From NCBI RefSeq assembly GCF_001584615.1, contig NZ_LQQC01000012.1, positions 186,001 through 250,000 on the forward strand: a stretch of 64,000 nt of DNA, in the 5' to 3' direction. Below are positions 54,813 through 64,000 of this stretch, piece by piece (within the stretch, counting starts at the first letter, position 1; every line of letters starts with the position of its first letter). Position numbers and translations under genes: made by a program. Under the pieces are notes generated by a model, which saw nothing but the letters and a program-made list of their open reading frames with translations, was not told the DNA's origin and did not search any database. The DNA is from Brevibacterium ravenspurgense. GTDB taxonomy: Bacteria; Actinomycetota; Actinomycetes; Actinomycetales; Brevibacteriaceae.

Positions 54813-56078
54813 GTGAGCACTCAGCAGAACACACCCGTGACAGAAGAAGACCGCCGCATAGCCCTGCGGCGCATGCGCACCCTGGCCACCGGCCTTCTGG
54901 TGGCCGCGGCGCTCATCTGGCTGGCCACCGTCATCTTCACCGACAGCACGGGTGTGTGGGGCTTCGTCAAAGCCGGTTCCGAGGCGGCCATGATCGGTGC
55001 TCTTGCTGACTGGTTTGCCGTTACCGCGCTGTTCCGCCACCCGCTTGGTCTGCCGATTCCGCACACCGCGATCATTCCGCGCAAAAAGGATGTGCTCGGC
55101 GAAAGCCTGTCGGCGTTTGTCGCATCGAACTTCCTCACCTACGACACCGTCGCTCCAAAGGTGGAATCCGCTCGCGTCACACAGCGGGTAGGTGCATGGC
55201 TGAGCAAACCCTCATCGCAGGATGCGGTGGTTCGCCGAGCAGGCATGGGCCTGCAGTACGTGCTCGATCGGGTTGACGACGACGCCGTTGCCGACCTCAC
55301 TCGCGACGTCCTCGTTCCCCGGCTCATCCAAGTGCGCAAAGCACCTGTGCTGGGCCGCCTCATGCAGGAGATCGTCGCCGATGGTGCGCACGAACACCTG
55401 GTCGACCTCGTTGCCGGGGAAGCTCACTCCTGGCTGCTGTACAACCCGCAGGTGGTTGATGACATCGTCAGCCAGCGCGCCCCCGAATGGGTGCCCAGGT
55501 TCGCCAACCGCATGGTGTCGGACAAACTGCACCGCGAAATCGTCGGCTGGATCGCCGATGTGCGCGACAACCGCAGCCACCGCGCTCGCGGAGCGCTCAA
55601 CGAATGGCTGACCGGCATCGGAACGCAGCTGCAAGAGGAATCCTCACTGGCTGAGCGGGTCGAGGCGACCCTGGCTGACATGCTGTCGCGCGAGGCGGTG
55701 GTCACCTCGGCTGTTGCCATGTGGGAATCGACATCCCGCCTTCTGCGCGAATCCGTGCTTGACGCCGACGGCACCGTCCAGCAGAAGCTGCGGGACGGGC
55801 TGGCCGAATTCGCCGCCCGCATGACAGACGACGAAGCCTTTGCGAACAAGTGGAACCACACACTGGCCGTCGCCGTAGCCGACGGCGTGGAGTCCTTCGG
55901 CGGTGAGCTCACCAGCGTCATATCGGACACGATCGCCAGCTGGGACGCACGCGAAGCTGCTGAAAAGATCGAACTCTACGTGGGCAAAGACCTGCAGTAC
56001 ATCCGCATCAACGGAACCGTCATCGGCTGCCTTGCCGGTCTGCTCATCCACACCGTCGCAGTGCTCATAGGGGGCTGA
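54813..56078 (+). CDS. DUF445 membrane protein
   Basis: The 421-residue product has an N-terminal membrane segment (TGLLVAAALIWLATVIF). The DUF445 signature follows: SEAAMIGALADWFAVTALFR, then HPLGLPIPHTAIIPRKK. A long helical domain continues to a final hydrophobic segment (VIGCLAGLLIHTVAVLIGG). The topology is therefore anchored at both ends, resembling YtpB/YheB-like proteins. Its function is not known. GTG start; an upstream gap of 93 bases has no gene. dnaB follows after 148 bases. Confidence 0.85.
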   Translation: MSTQQNTPVTEEDRRIALRRMRTLATGLLVAAALIWLATVIFTDSTGVWGFVKAGSEAAMIGALADWFAVTALFRHPLGLPIPHTAIIPRKKDVLGESLSAFVASNFLTYDTVAPKVESARVTQRVGAWLSKPSSQDAVVRRAGMGLQYVLDRVDDDAVADLTRDVLVPRLIQVRKAPVLGRLMQEIVADGAHEHLVDLVAGEAHSWLLYNPQVVDDIVSQRAPEWVPRFANRMVSDKLHREIVGWIADVRDNRSHRARGALNEWLTGIGTQLQEESSLAERVEATLADMLSREAVVTSAVAMWESTSRLLRESVLDADGTVQQKLRDGLAEFAARMTDDEAFANKWNHTLAVAVADGVESFGGELTSVISDTIASWDAREAAEKIELYVGKDLQYIRINGTVIGCLAGLLIHTVAVLIGG

Positions 56079-56226
56079 GCCTGCTGCTGACCAGGTGAGC
56101 CCAGCCCAACCGGGCGGGGCGGAGGAGGCGCCCTCCACCTCGTGAGAGGACCGGACCGGACGTGTCCGTGGGTGGCCCTATGATGGTGAGCCGCGGGGAA
56201 GCCCGCGCGTAGGGGGAGAAAGACTG

Positions 56227-57576
56227 ATGGCCGACAACACATGGGAACACGCAGACGCAGGTCTGCGCACACCACCGCAGGACCGTGACGCCGAAGCCAG
56301 CGTGCTCGGCGGCATGATGCTGTCAAAGGACGCAATTGCGGACGTTGTCGAACTCCTGCGCGGCGACGACTTCTACATCCCGTCGCACGAAACCATCTAC
56401 AACACCATCCTCGACCTCTACGCCGCCGGCGAACCAGCAGACGCCGTGACCGTGGCCAACGCCCTGTCCAAAGCCGGATCCATCGCCCGGATCGGCGGCC
56501 CCGCCTACCTGCACACCCTCATTTCGTCCGTGCCCACAGCGGCCAACGCCGGCTTCTACGCGAACATCGTTCGCGAACAGGCCATGCTGCGCAAACTCGT
56601 CGAGGCCGGCACCCGCATTGTGCAGATGGGCTACGACGCAGAGGGCGACACAGAAGACCTCGTCAACCGGGCTCAGGCCGAAATCTATTCCGTCACCGAA
56701 CGCAACGCATCGGAAGACTACGTGCGGCTGTCAGAAGTTCTGGGGCCCACGGTCGAAGAAATCGAGCGCTCCGGAGCCCACGACGGCGACACCATTGGTG
56801 TACCCACCGGCTTCTACGAATTCGACGAACTCACCAACGGCCTGCACGCCGGGCAGATGATCGTCATCGCCGCCCGGCCCGGTATGGGCAAATCAACGCT
56901 GGCCCTGGACTTCGCCCGTTCCGCCGCCATTCACAACAGCCAGACCACCGTCATCTTCTCGCTGGAAATGGGCCGGCAGGAACTCACCATGCGCCTGCTG
57001 TCAGCCGAATCCGGCATCCCACTGCAGGCCCTGCGCCACGGCGACCTCGACCAGAGCCGCGACTGGACCACCCTGGCCAACACCATGGGACGCATCAACG
57101 ACGCCCCGCTGTACATGGACGACTCCCCAAACATGGCGCTCACCGAAATCCGGGCCAAGTGCCGCAGACTCAAACAGCAGCACGACCTCAAAATGGTCGT
57201 CATCGACTACCTGCAGCTCATGACCTCCGGCAAGCGCGTCGAATCACGCCAGCAGGAAGTCTCCGAATTCTCCCGTTCGCTCAAACTGCTGGCCAAAGAA
57301 CTCGAAGTCCCCGTTATCGCACTGTCCCAGCTGAACCGTTCATCCGAACAGCGCACCGACAAACGCCCCATGGTGTCCGACCTGCGTGAATCCGGTTCGA
57401 TCGAACAGGACGCCGACATGGTTCTGCTGATCCACCGCGAAGACGTCTACGATCCCGAATCGCCGTCGGCAGGTGAAGCGCAGATCATCGTCGCCAAGCA
57501 CCGAAACGGACCCACCGGCGAAATCACCGTCGCGTTCCAGGGCGCGAAGTCGCGCTTTGCAAACATGCCGAGGTGA
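56227..57576 (+). CDS. dnaB: Replicative DNA helicase DnaB
   Basis: DnaB unwinds the fork as a hexamer. The 449-residue product has the N-terminal helical domain (about 15-120), a linker, and the RecA-like motor. Walker A is ARPGMGKST (216-224) and Walker B is VVIDYLQLM. The arginine-finger region lies in LIHREDVYDPES. No intein interrupts it, unlike mycobacterial dnaB. ATG follows GGGGGAGAAAG. In mycobacteria it follows rplI directly; here it stands behind the accessory block. Confidence 0.97.
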   Translation: MADNTWEHADAGLRTPPQDRDAEASVLGGMMLSKDAIADVVELLRGDDFYIPSHETIYNTILDLYAAGEPADAVTVANALSKAGSIARIGGPAYLHTLISSVPTAANAGFYANIVREQAMLRKLVEAGTRIVQMGYDAEGDTEDLVNRAQAEIYSVTERNASEDYVRLSEVLGPTVEEIERSGAHDGDTIGVPTGFYEFDELTNGLHAGQMIVIAARPGMGKSTLALDFARSAAIHNSQTTVIFSLEMGRQELTMRLLSAESGIPLQALRHGDLDQSRDWTTLANTMGRINDAPLYMDDSPNMALTEIRAKCRRLKQQHDLKMVVIDYLQLMTSGKRVESRQQEVSEFSRSLKLLAKELEVPVIALSQLNRSSEQRTDKRPMVSDLRESGSIEQDADMVLLIHREDVYDPESPSAGEAQIIVAKHRNGPTGEITVAFQGAKSRFANMPR

Positions 57577-57757
57577 CGGGCTGCGACTTTGGTGCCGGCC
57601 AGCGAGCGGCACCTGGCAGCGGGAGGTGGGCGGCACCTCGGGCCTCGGAACGTTACCGAACCGGCACCTGAGAGCCCACCCAGAAAAGTGTGGATAAACG
57701 CTGGACGGGGTAGACTGAGGCCAAACGTCCTAATCCGCTTTAGTGAAGAGGTCACTT

Positions 57758-57940
57758 ATGCAGGTCATCGGTGCCATCATCGCCCTCATTGTCTTCGCCG
57801 CCTCGTGGGTTATTCTGCCCGCACTCTGTGTCGCAGTCGGTTGGGTTATCTGCTGGATCTACGAACTCGGTCGCCGCGCGTTCTTCAACCACGCTGCGCA
57901 CCAGTCCAAGGTTGATCAGCTGGCAAAGACCACCAACTGA
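57758..57940 (+). CDS. Small hydrophobic membrane protein of unknown function
   Basis: A 60-residue frame starts at ATG 57758, 7 bases after GAAGAGG. It has one long hydrophobic stretch (VIGAIIALIVFAASWVILPA and further to about residue 35). A charged, amphipathic C-terminus follows (WIYELGRRAFFNHAAHQSKV). A terminator hairpin begins 13 bases after the stop, which supports a real transcription unit. I do not recognise the family. Confidence 0.6.
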   Translation: MQVIGAIIALIVFAASWVILPALCVAVGWVICWIYELGRRAFFNHAAHQSKVDQLAKTTN

Positions 57941-57953
57941 ACTAGTTGAGCTG

Positions 57954-57986
57954 AAAGCCGGTCCGCCCACCGCGGACCGGCTTTTT
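57954..57986 (+). terminator. Terminator after the small membrane protein gene
   Basis: AAAGCCGGTCCGC (57954-57966) and GCGGACCGGCTTT (57972-57984) form a perfect 13-base stem around CCACC-type loop sequence, followed by TT. A strong intrinsic terminator between the dnaB side and madL. Confidence 0.9.
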
Positions 57987-58048
57987 ATGTGTGCTGTCAC
58001 AGTCTTCAACCGTCACTCCGCTAACCATCAATCCGAAAGGAGCGAGCG

Positions 58049-58480
58049 ATGATTCTGTACGGAGTCGCCGCGCTCGCCGCAAGCGTGCTGGCCGGCACCA
58101 TCATCGGTGAAATCCTCGGCCAGCTTCTGGGCGTCGATGCCAACGTCGGAGGTGTGGGCTTCGGCATGATCCTGCTGATTGCGCTCACCACCTGGCTGCG
58201 CAGCAAAGGCAAACTGCCCGCCCCCACCGAACACGGCGTCCTGTTCTGGAACGCCATGTACATCCCCATCGTCGTTGCCATGGCCGCAATCCAAAACGTG
58301 TACGCGGCCGTTGGCGCTGGTCCGGTCGCCTTGGCCGCCGGTGTAGCTGCCACTGTCGTCAGCCTTGCCATGGTGCCGCTGCTGTCGAAAATCGGTGCAC
58401 CGTCCGAGCCTCTGCCAGACGTTGAAGAGCCAACTGAGGAAGCCGAATCAGCCGAAGCCACGGAAGGCAGGGGTCGCTGA
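58049..58480 (+). CDS. madL: Malonate transporter subunit MadL
   Basis: The 143-residue membrane protein has four hydrophobic segments. It shows the MadL pattern TIIGEILGQLLGVDANVGGV, then GFGMILLI, ending in an acidic cytoplasmic tail. MadL with MadM forms a sodium-coupled malonate uptake system in Malonomonas. ATG follows GAAAGGAG. The stop shares one base with the madM start (TGATG). No malonate decarboxylase genes are in the window. Confidence 0.88.
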   Translation: MILYGVAALAASVLAGTIIGEILGQLLGVDANVGGVGFGMILLIALTTWLRSKGKLPAPTEHGVLFWNAMYIPIVVAMAAIQNVYAAVGAGPVALAAGVAATVVSLAMVPLLSKIGAPSEPLPDVEEPTEEAESAEATEGRGR

Positions 58481-59244
58481 TGCTCGACGCTGTTGTTTCA
58501 GTTCTTGAAGACCTCGACCTGCTGGTGGCATTCGTTGTCGTCGCAGTCATCATGATCGTCTCCGGCTGGCTGTCGAAAACCCTCACAAAAGGACGCCTGC
58601 AGGCTTCGGCCATCGCAATCGTCTTAGGCCTGGTGCTCGCCTACTTCGGCGGCCTGGCCACCGGCGGCAAGAAGGGCATTTCCGACATCGCCATATTCGG
58701 CGGTATGGCCCTGCTGGGCGGGTCAATGCTGCGCGACTTCGCGATCGTGGCAACCGCCTACGGCATTGACGTGCGCGAACTCAAACGATCCGGACTGCCC
58801 GGTGCTCTGTCGCTCATCATCGGCGTTGTGCTGTCGTTTATCGTCGGCGCCGGCGTGGCGCTTGCTTTCGGCTACCGGGACGCAGAATCGATCGCAACGA
58901 TGGGTGCGGGAGCCGCCACCTACATCGTCGGCCCCGTCACCGGAACCGCAGTCGGCGCATCTGAAACTGTGATCGCCCTGTCGGTTGCCGCCGGCCTGGT
59001 GAAGTCGGTGCTTGTCATGATCGGCACACCGTTCGCCGCGAAGCTCATTGGCCTGAACAACCCGAAGTCCGCCATGATCTACGGCGGACTCATGGGCACA
59101 ACCTCCGGTGTAGCCGCAGGGCTCGCCGCCACCGATGAACGCCTGGTTCCCTATGGCGCGATGACCGCCACCTTCTACACCGGCCTGGGCTGCCTGCTGG
59201 GTCCGAGCGTGTTCTACCTGGCGGTCCGGGCGTTCACGGGCTGA
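58480..59244 (+). CDS. madM: Malonate transporter subunit MadM
   Basis: The 254-residue polytopic protein contains VSGWLSKTLTKGRLQASAIA and GGLATGGKKGISDIAIFGGM. A repeated GAGAATYIVGPVTGTAVGAS region typical of MadM follows. It is translated together with madL (one-base overlap). A GNAT gene is convergent 14 bases downstream. Malonate is the family substrate; this host may use another small dicarboxylate. Confidence 0.88.
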   Translation: MLDAVVSVLEDLDLLVAFVVVAVIMIVSGWLSKTLTKGRLQASAIAIVLGLVLAYFGGLATGGKKGISDIAIFGGMALLGGSMLRDFAIVATAYGIDVRELKRSGLPGALSLIIGVVLSFIVGAGVALAFGYRDAESIATMGAGAATYIVGPVTGTAVGASETVIALSVAAGLVKSVLVMIGTPFAAKLIGLNNPKSAMIYGGLMGTTSGVAAGLAATDERLVPYGAMTATFYTGLGCLLGPSVFYLAVRAFTG

Positions 59245-59258
59245 CTCCGGCTGAGCCA

Positions 59259-59792
59259 TCACAGGATGATTTTGTAGCCCTCGTGGGTGGCCTCGAAGCC
59301 CAGCCGGTCGTAGAACCGGTGGGCGTCGGCGCGGGTCTTGTCGGTTGTCAGCTGCACAAGCCCGCACCCGGACTGTCGGGCGCAGTCGATTGCCCACCTC
59401 ATGAGCGCGCTGCCCAGTCCCATGCTCTGGTAGTCGTCCGCCACGCGGACGGCCTCCACCTGCAAGCGCGACATGCCCTTCCGGCTGAGGCCGGGCAGGA
59501 ACGTCATCTGGAACGTCCCGGCGAGCGGGACGGGCTCACTTTCACTGGATTCTTCTGACGAGGCGCCGCGCGCCTCTCGCACGGTCAGGAGGGCATTGTC
59601 TGGGCTCGCCTCGATGAGGTCGAAGGCCCGCTCATAGGCTTCGGCATTCTCCTGCCAGCCTTCACGGCCGACCCCGAGAACGTCGTCGGTCAGAAGCTCG
59701 ACGATGGGCCGGACATCGTTCTTCGTCGCCTTGGTGATGGAGAAAGCGCGGCCGGCAACGGTGACCTGCGAGGGAAGACAGTAGGAGAACAT
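59259..59792 (-). CDS. GNAT-family N-acetyltransferase
   Basis: The 177-residue protein has a GNAT fold with the acetyl-CoA motif region VADDYQSMGLGSALMRWAID and the C-terminal TDKTRADAHRFYDRLGFEAT. Members transfer acetyl groups from acetyl-CoA to amines; the acceptor is unknown. Start ATG at 59792, without a clear ribosome-binding site. It is monocistronic, convergent with madM. The 196 bases between it and the fadJ-like gene hold a terminator and nothing else recognised. Confidence 0.82.
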   Translation of the reverse strand: MFSYCLPSQVTVAGRAFSITKATKNDVRPIVELLTDDVLGVGREGWQENAEAYERAFDLIEASPDNALLTVREARGASSEESSESEPVPLAGTFQMTFLPGLSRKGMSRLQVEAVRVADDYQSMGLGSALMRWAIDCARQSGCGLVQLTTDKTRADAHRFYDRLGFEATHEGYKIIL

Positions 59793-59905
59793 GCCGAAAG
59801 TCTAGGACGAAAGGCGACAGGCACCTCGGCAGCTGTGCATTTAATCGCGCAATCGAGGAAAAAACGGCGACTTTGCCTCCCTAATCCACCCAGTCAGCAG
59901 AAAAA

Positions 59906-59953
59906 CAGCTGCGGGGGCGGCTGCGGAAAAGTCCGCAACCGCCCCCGCAGCTG
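59906..59953 (-). terminator. Terminator of the fatty-acid oxidation unit
   Basis: Two inverted arms, CAGCTGCGGGGGCGG and its complement ending CCGCCCCCGCAGCTG, frame an inner TGCGGA/TCCGCA stem. Read on the minus strand the hairpin is followed by TTTTT, 36 bases after the fadJ-like stop. Confidence 0.9.
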
Positions 59954-59988
59954 GTTCAGTTCGTGCAGGAACGTGCACTACACGCGGA

Positions 59989-62145
59989 TCAGAGGAAGGC
60001 TTCGCCGGCCTCTGCGCGCTTCTTGAGGTACTCCGAGGGTGCGAAGCGTTCGCCGTACTTCTGTGCGAACTCTTCAGCGCGAGCAACAAAGGCCTTCATG
60101 CCGCCGGGGTAGCCGTTGATGTACTGGAGCACACCACCGGTCCAGGCGGGGAAGCCGATGCCGAGGATCGAACCGATGTTGCCATCGGCCACGGTCGTGA
60201 GAACGCCCTCTTCCAGGCAGTTGACGGAGTCGATTGCCTCAGCGAACAGCATGCGCTCACCAAGTTCGTGAATGTCGACGCCTTCGTGCTTGGAGTTGTA
60301 CTTCTCACGCAGGCCCGGCCACAGGCGGGCGCGCTGACCGTCTTCGTATTCGTAGAAGCCTGCGCCGTCCTTGCGTCCGGTGCGACCTTCGTTGATCATC
60401 CACTCGACAACGTCCAGCCCGAACTCTTCGAAGCGTTTGCCCTCAGCCTGGTTGGCCGCACGGGTTTCGTCCGCAATCTTCTTGTTCAGGGTGAGTGTGA
60501 GTTCGTCCATTAGCTGCAGCGGACCAGCGGGGTAGCCGGCCTGCAGGGCAGCCTGTTCGATCATCTGCGGTTCGACACCCTCGCCGACCATGCCGATGGC
60601 TTCCAGGAGGAACGTGCCGATGACGCGCGAGGTGAAGAAGCCGCGCGAATCGGTGACCACGATCGGGGTCTTGCGGATCTGCTGAACGAAGTCGAAGGTC
60701 TTCGCAAGCACAGCGTCCGAGGTCTTCTCGCCGCGGATGATCTCCACCAGCGGCATCTTGTCGACCGGGCTGAAGAAGTGGATGCCGATGAAGTCTTCCT
60801 TGCGCTCGACACCTTCTGCCAGCGTGGTGATCGGCAGGGTCGAGGTGTTGGAACCGAGAACAGCGTCGGGTTCGACAACATCCTGGATTTCCTGGAACAC
60901 CTGCTGCTTGACATCGACGTTCTCGAAAACAGCTTCGATGACGAAGTCAACGCCCTTGAAGTCTTCCGCGTCGCCGGTGGTGGTGATGCGGTCGAGCAGA
61001 GCCTGCGACTTGTCTTCGGTTGTGCGGCCGCGCTCAAGCGCCTTGGCTTCGAGCTTCCGGGCGTAGTCCTTGCCCTTTTCGGCTGCTTCCTTCGACACGT
61101 CCTTCAGCACAACGTCGATGCCGGCCTTCGCGCTGACGTAGGCGATTGCGGCACCCATCATGCCGGCACCGAGAACACCGACCTTGGTGGCCTGGAACTT
61201 CTCAAAGCCCTCGGGGCGGGACTTGCCGGCCTTGATGGCCTGCATGTTGAAGAAGAACGCCGTGATCATGTTGGTCGACGTGGGGTGCGCCAGCAGGCTG
61301 ATCAGGTAGCGCGACTCAATTGTCGAGGCGGTGTCGAAGTCCACGCGGGCACCTTCGACTGCCGCTGACATTGCGGCAAGCGGCGCCGGCATGGGGGCAC
61401 CCTTGAGCTGCTTGCGCAGCTGGGCGGGCAGAGCCGCAACCAGACCCTGGTTGTCCTTCGGAGCACCGCCGGGGATCTTGAAGCCTCGTTCGTCCCACGG
61501 CTTGACGGGTGCCGGGTTTTCCTTGATCCAAGCGCGAGCGGCTTCGTCCATCTGGTCCAGCGGAACGACGTTGTCGATCAGTCCGATGGCCAGTGCCTTT
61601 TCCTGGTCGAACGGCTTAGCCGGCAGGATGACGTTCTGGAGTGCCTTCTGCAGGCCGAGCATGCGGGTGACACGGGTGACACCGCCGCCGCCGGGCAGCA
61701 AGCCCAGGCTGACTTCGGGCAGACCCAGCTGGATGCGGCCGTTGTCAGATGCGGCGATCCTGTGGTGGCAGGCCAGCGCAAGTTCGAAGCCGCCGCCGAG
61801 TGCCGCACCGTTGATGGCTGCGACAACCGGCTTGCCCAGCTGCTCCAGACGGCGCATGAGGGCCTTGGTGTATTCAAGCTTTTCGAATTCGGCTTCCAGA
61901 GCCTCTTGAGGCATGTTGAGGAAGCCGGTCAGGTCGGCGCCTGCGAACCAGATCTTCTTTTTGGCGCTCTTGATGATGACGCCGGTGATCGAGTCGACTT
62001 CCGCTTCCAGACGCTCGACGGTCCCTTCGAGCGAGGTGAGGAAGTGCTGGTTCATGATGTTGGCGCCGCTGTTCGGATCGTCCATTGTGATGGTGACGAT
62101 TCCGTCGGGGCTCTGCGACCAGTCGTATCCGGTGTATTCAGTCAT
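59989..62145 (-). CDS. fadJ: Fatty acid oxidation complex alpha subunit (enoyl-CoA hydratase / 3-hydroxyacyl-CoA dehydrogenase)
   Basis: This bifunctional beta-oxidation enzyme hydrates enoyl-CoA and oxidises the product with NAD. From ATG 62145 (GAGGGG upstream) it has 718 residues. The crotonase domain has the catalytic glutamates in GGFELALA (Glu121) and LPEVSLG (Glu144). The dehydrogenase domain has the NAD motif GVLGAGMMGAA at 323-333 and the IGIHFFSPVDKMPLVEII segment. It follows fadA by 11 bases, forming a two-gene beta-oxidation operon. The symbol could equally be fadB. Confidence 0.94.
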   Translation of the reverse strand: MTEYTGYDWSQSPDGIVTITMDDPNSGANIMNQHFLTSLEGTVERLEAEVDSITGVIIKSAKKKIWFAGADLTGFLNMPQEALEAEFEKLEYTKALMRRLEQLGKPVVAAINGAALGGGFELALACHHRIAASDNGRIQLGLPEVSLGLLPGGGGVTRVTRMLGLQKALQNVILPAKPFDQEKALAIGLIDNVVPLDQMDEAARAWIKENPAPVKPWDERGFKIPGGAPKDNQGLVAALPAQLRKQLKGAPMPAPLAAMSAAVEGARVDFDTASTIESRYLISLLAHPTSTNMITAFFFNMQAIKAGKSRPEGFEKFQATKVGVLGAGMMGAAIAYVSAKAGIDVVLKDVSKEAAEKGKDYARKLEAKALERGRTTEDKSQALLDRITTTGDAEDFKGVDFVIEAVFENVDVKQQVFQEIQDVVEPDAVLGSNTSTLPITTLAEGVERKEDFIGIHFFSPVDKMPLVEIIRGEKTSDAVLAKTFDFVQQIRKTPIVVTDSRGFFTSRVIGTFLLEAIGMVGEGVEPQMIEQAALQAGYPAGPLQLMDELTLTLNKKIADETRAANQAEGKRFEEFGLDVVEWMINEGRTGRKDGAGFYEYEDGQRARLWPGLREKYNSKHEGVDIHELGERMLFAEAIDSVNCLEEGVLTTVADGNIGSILGIGFPAWTGGVLQYINGYPGGMKAFVARAEEFAQKYGERFAPSEYLKKRAEAGEAFL

Positions 62146-62156
62146 GGTTTTTCCCC

Positions 62157-63365
<1,209 letters not shown>

Positions 63366-63413
63366 CGGTGTCCTCCGATCTGGGGAGCAGTTTGTGTCTA
63401 AGCTAACACAAAC

Positions 63414-63427
63414 CAAACGATCGTTTG
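63414..63427. promoter_or_regulatory. Palindromic operator candidate upstream of fadA
   Basis: CAAACGATCGTTTG is a perfect 14-base palindrome in the 70-base gap between the hydrolase gene and fadA. Palindromes of this type are common targets of TetR-family regulators of fatty-acid catabolism. No such regulator is within the window. Confidence 0.55.
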
Positions 63428-63435
63428 ACTTTTTC

Positions 63436-64000
63436 TCAGGGCCTGGATTCCGCGGCCTGTTTCAGTTCGCACAGGATCTCCGCTCCGTGGTCAGACAGCG
63501 CGTTGACGTGGCCCACATCGGGCAGAATCGTCAGCTTCGAGCCGGCGAGCGCGCGGCTGATGCGGTGGCTGACTTCCGGTTTCACCGTAGTGTCATCAGC
63601 GCCGTGCCACAGCAGAAACGGTGGAAGACCCTTCTGGTTCCAGTTCAAGAAGCGGCTCCACGGACCGTAGATCGCCCACGAATCACGCACAGCACCGCGC
63701 AGCTGTTCGCGCCCCTGACCGACGGCAGTGTCCAAAGAAGCACTGAAGATAGTCGCCGCACGCATCGACCTGCGGCGCCTGCCAGAACGGGCAATCAGCC
63801 GCCGGCCCAGCCTGGGCAGCCCCAGAAGACCAGCCAGAACCGGCATGCCGACCGTCCAGGCGCCTCGCGGGAGCAGAGCAGAAAAGCCAGAAGGCGAACC
63901 GGCAGACGCAACCAAGCCCACAGCGCTGACCCGGCTCGGATAGCGCAGCGCAAAGGCGATCGCGTGCGGACCGCCCCCAGAGAAACCCAACACCATGACA
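63436..64000 (-). CDS. Alpha/beta hydrolase (5' end outside the window)
   Basis: The visible 188 or so codons begin with the nucleophile elbow GFSGGG (serine nucleophile). They include the acid-residue region [19 protein letters not shown] and the catalytic histidine region [14 protein letters not shown]. About 90 N-terminal residues of a normal hydrolase are missing because the gene runs past position 64000. An ATG at 63996 lies inside the conserved core and is not the true start. Substrate unknown. It precedes fadA in the same direction with a 70-base gap holding the palindrome. Confidence 0.85.
   Translation of the reverse strand, partial: VMVLGFSGGGPHAIAFALRYPSRVSAVGLVASAGSPSGFSALLPRGAWTVGMPVLAGLLGLPRLGRRLIARSGRRRRSMRAATIFSASLDTAVGQGREQLRGAVRDSWAIYGPWSRFLNWNQKGLPPFLLWHGADDTTVKPEVSHRISRALAGSKLTILPDVGHVNALSDHGAEILCELKQAAESRP

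Noticed and set aside
43367..56226. Integrative element or prophage as the source of the inserted block
   Set aside because: No integrase, transposase, attachment repeats or tRNA target is visible at the borders.

Overview
The window is high-G+C DNA from an actinobacterium (Actinomycetota), centred on the chromosomal replication origin. The gene order dciA-recF-dnaN-dnaA | rpmH-rnpA-yidD-yidC-jag-rsmG-parA-parB | cwlM-trxA-trxB-(pseudokinase)-murJ-DUF6049-nudix | pcnA matches the mycobacterial/actinomycete origin region as I know it. GTG starts are frequent, and small actinobacterial markers are present: a DLW-39-type peptide beside tRNA-Ala, DUF3566 after gyrA, and the CwlM/MurJ-pseudokinase cluster. 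sigM, usually between trxB and murJ in mycobacteria, is absent. I would not name a genus; an Actinomycetales or Micrococcales relative fits better than Corynebacterium or Mycobacterium.

Layout. 0-7.4 kb: pckG, divergent from the class Ib ribonucleotide reductase operon nrdI-nrdE-nrdF, then a DUF4143-type ATPase behind two inverted-repeat operators. 7.4-8.0 kb: repeat-rich spacer without a convincing gene. 8.0-19.4 kb, all minus strand: dnaA-dnaN-recF-dciA-gyrB-gyrA-DUF3566-tRNA-Ile-DLW39-tRNA-Ala. Both sides of dnaA carry DnaA-box-like 9-mers. 19.7-25 kb, plus strand: rpmH, rnpA, yidD, yidC, jag, rsmG, parA, parB, with a cluster of parS sites. 25-34.4 kb, minus strand: cell-wall and redox genes (CwlM-like pseudo-amidase, thioredoxin, thioredoxin reductase, pseudokinase, MurJ, DUF6049, Nudix). 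34.4-43.4 kb, plus strand: pcnA, an acyl-CoA synthetase-like enzyme, a bifunctional penicillin-binding protein, a polytopic membrane protein, rpsF-ssb-rpsR-rplI.

Between rplI and dnaB, which are neighbours in mycobacteria, lies about 12.9 kb of accessory sequence. It begins with a 1.26-kb tandem array (four 157-base and three 209-base units, no coding capacity I trust). After this come an MHS-type transporter, a TauE/SafE permease, a Nudix hydrolase overlapping a PLD-nuclease/SF2-helicase/DUF3427 protein, a TPP-riboswitch-controlled ECF transporter (two YkoE-like S components, YkoD, YkoC), and a DUF445 protein. The window ends with dnaB, a 60-residue membrane peptide, madL-madM, a GNAT acetyltransferase, a beta-oxidation pair (fadJ-like, fadA) and the 3' part of an alpha/beta hydrolase gene.

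How it works together: DnaA, DnaN, DciA and DnaB serve initiation and elongation; ParA/ParB/parS segregate the origin; gyrase manages supercoiling; NrdIEF supplies dNTPs; MurJ, its pseudokinase, the CwlM-like protein and the PBP link origin-proximal genes to peptidoglycan synthesis. The most unusual items are the 157/209-base array, the paired operators before the DUF4143 ATPase, the short palindromes on both sides of dnaA, parS sites embedded in coding sequence as VSRET pentapeptides, and the Nudix/PLD-helicase pair.
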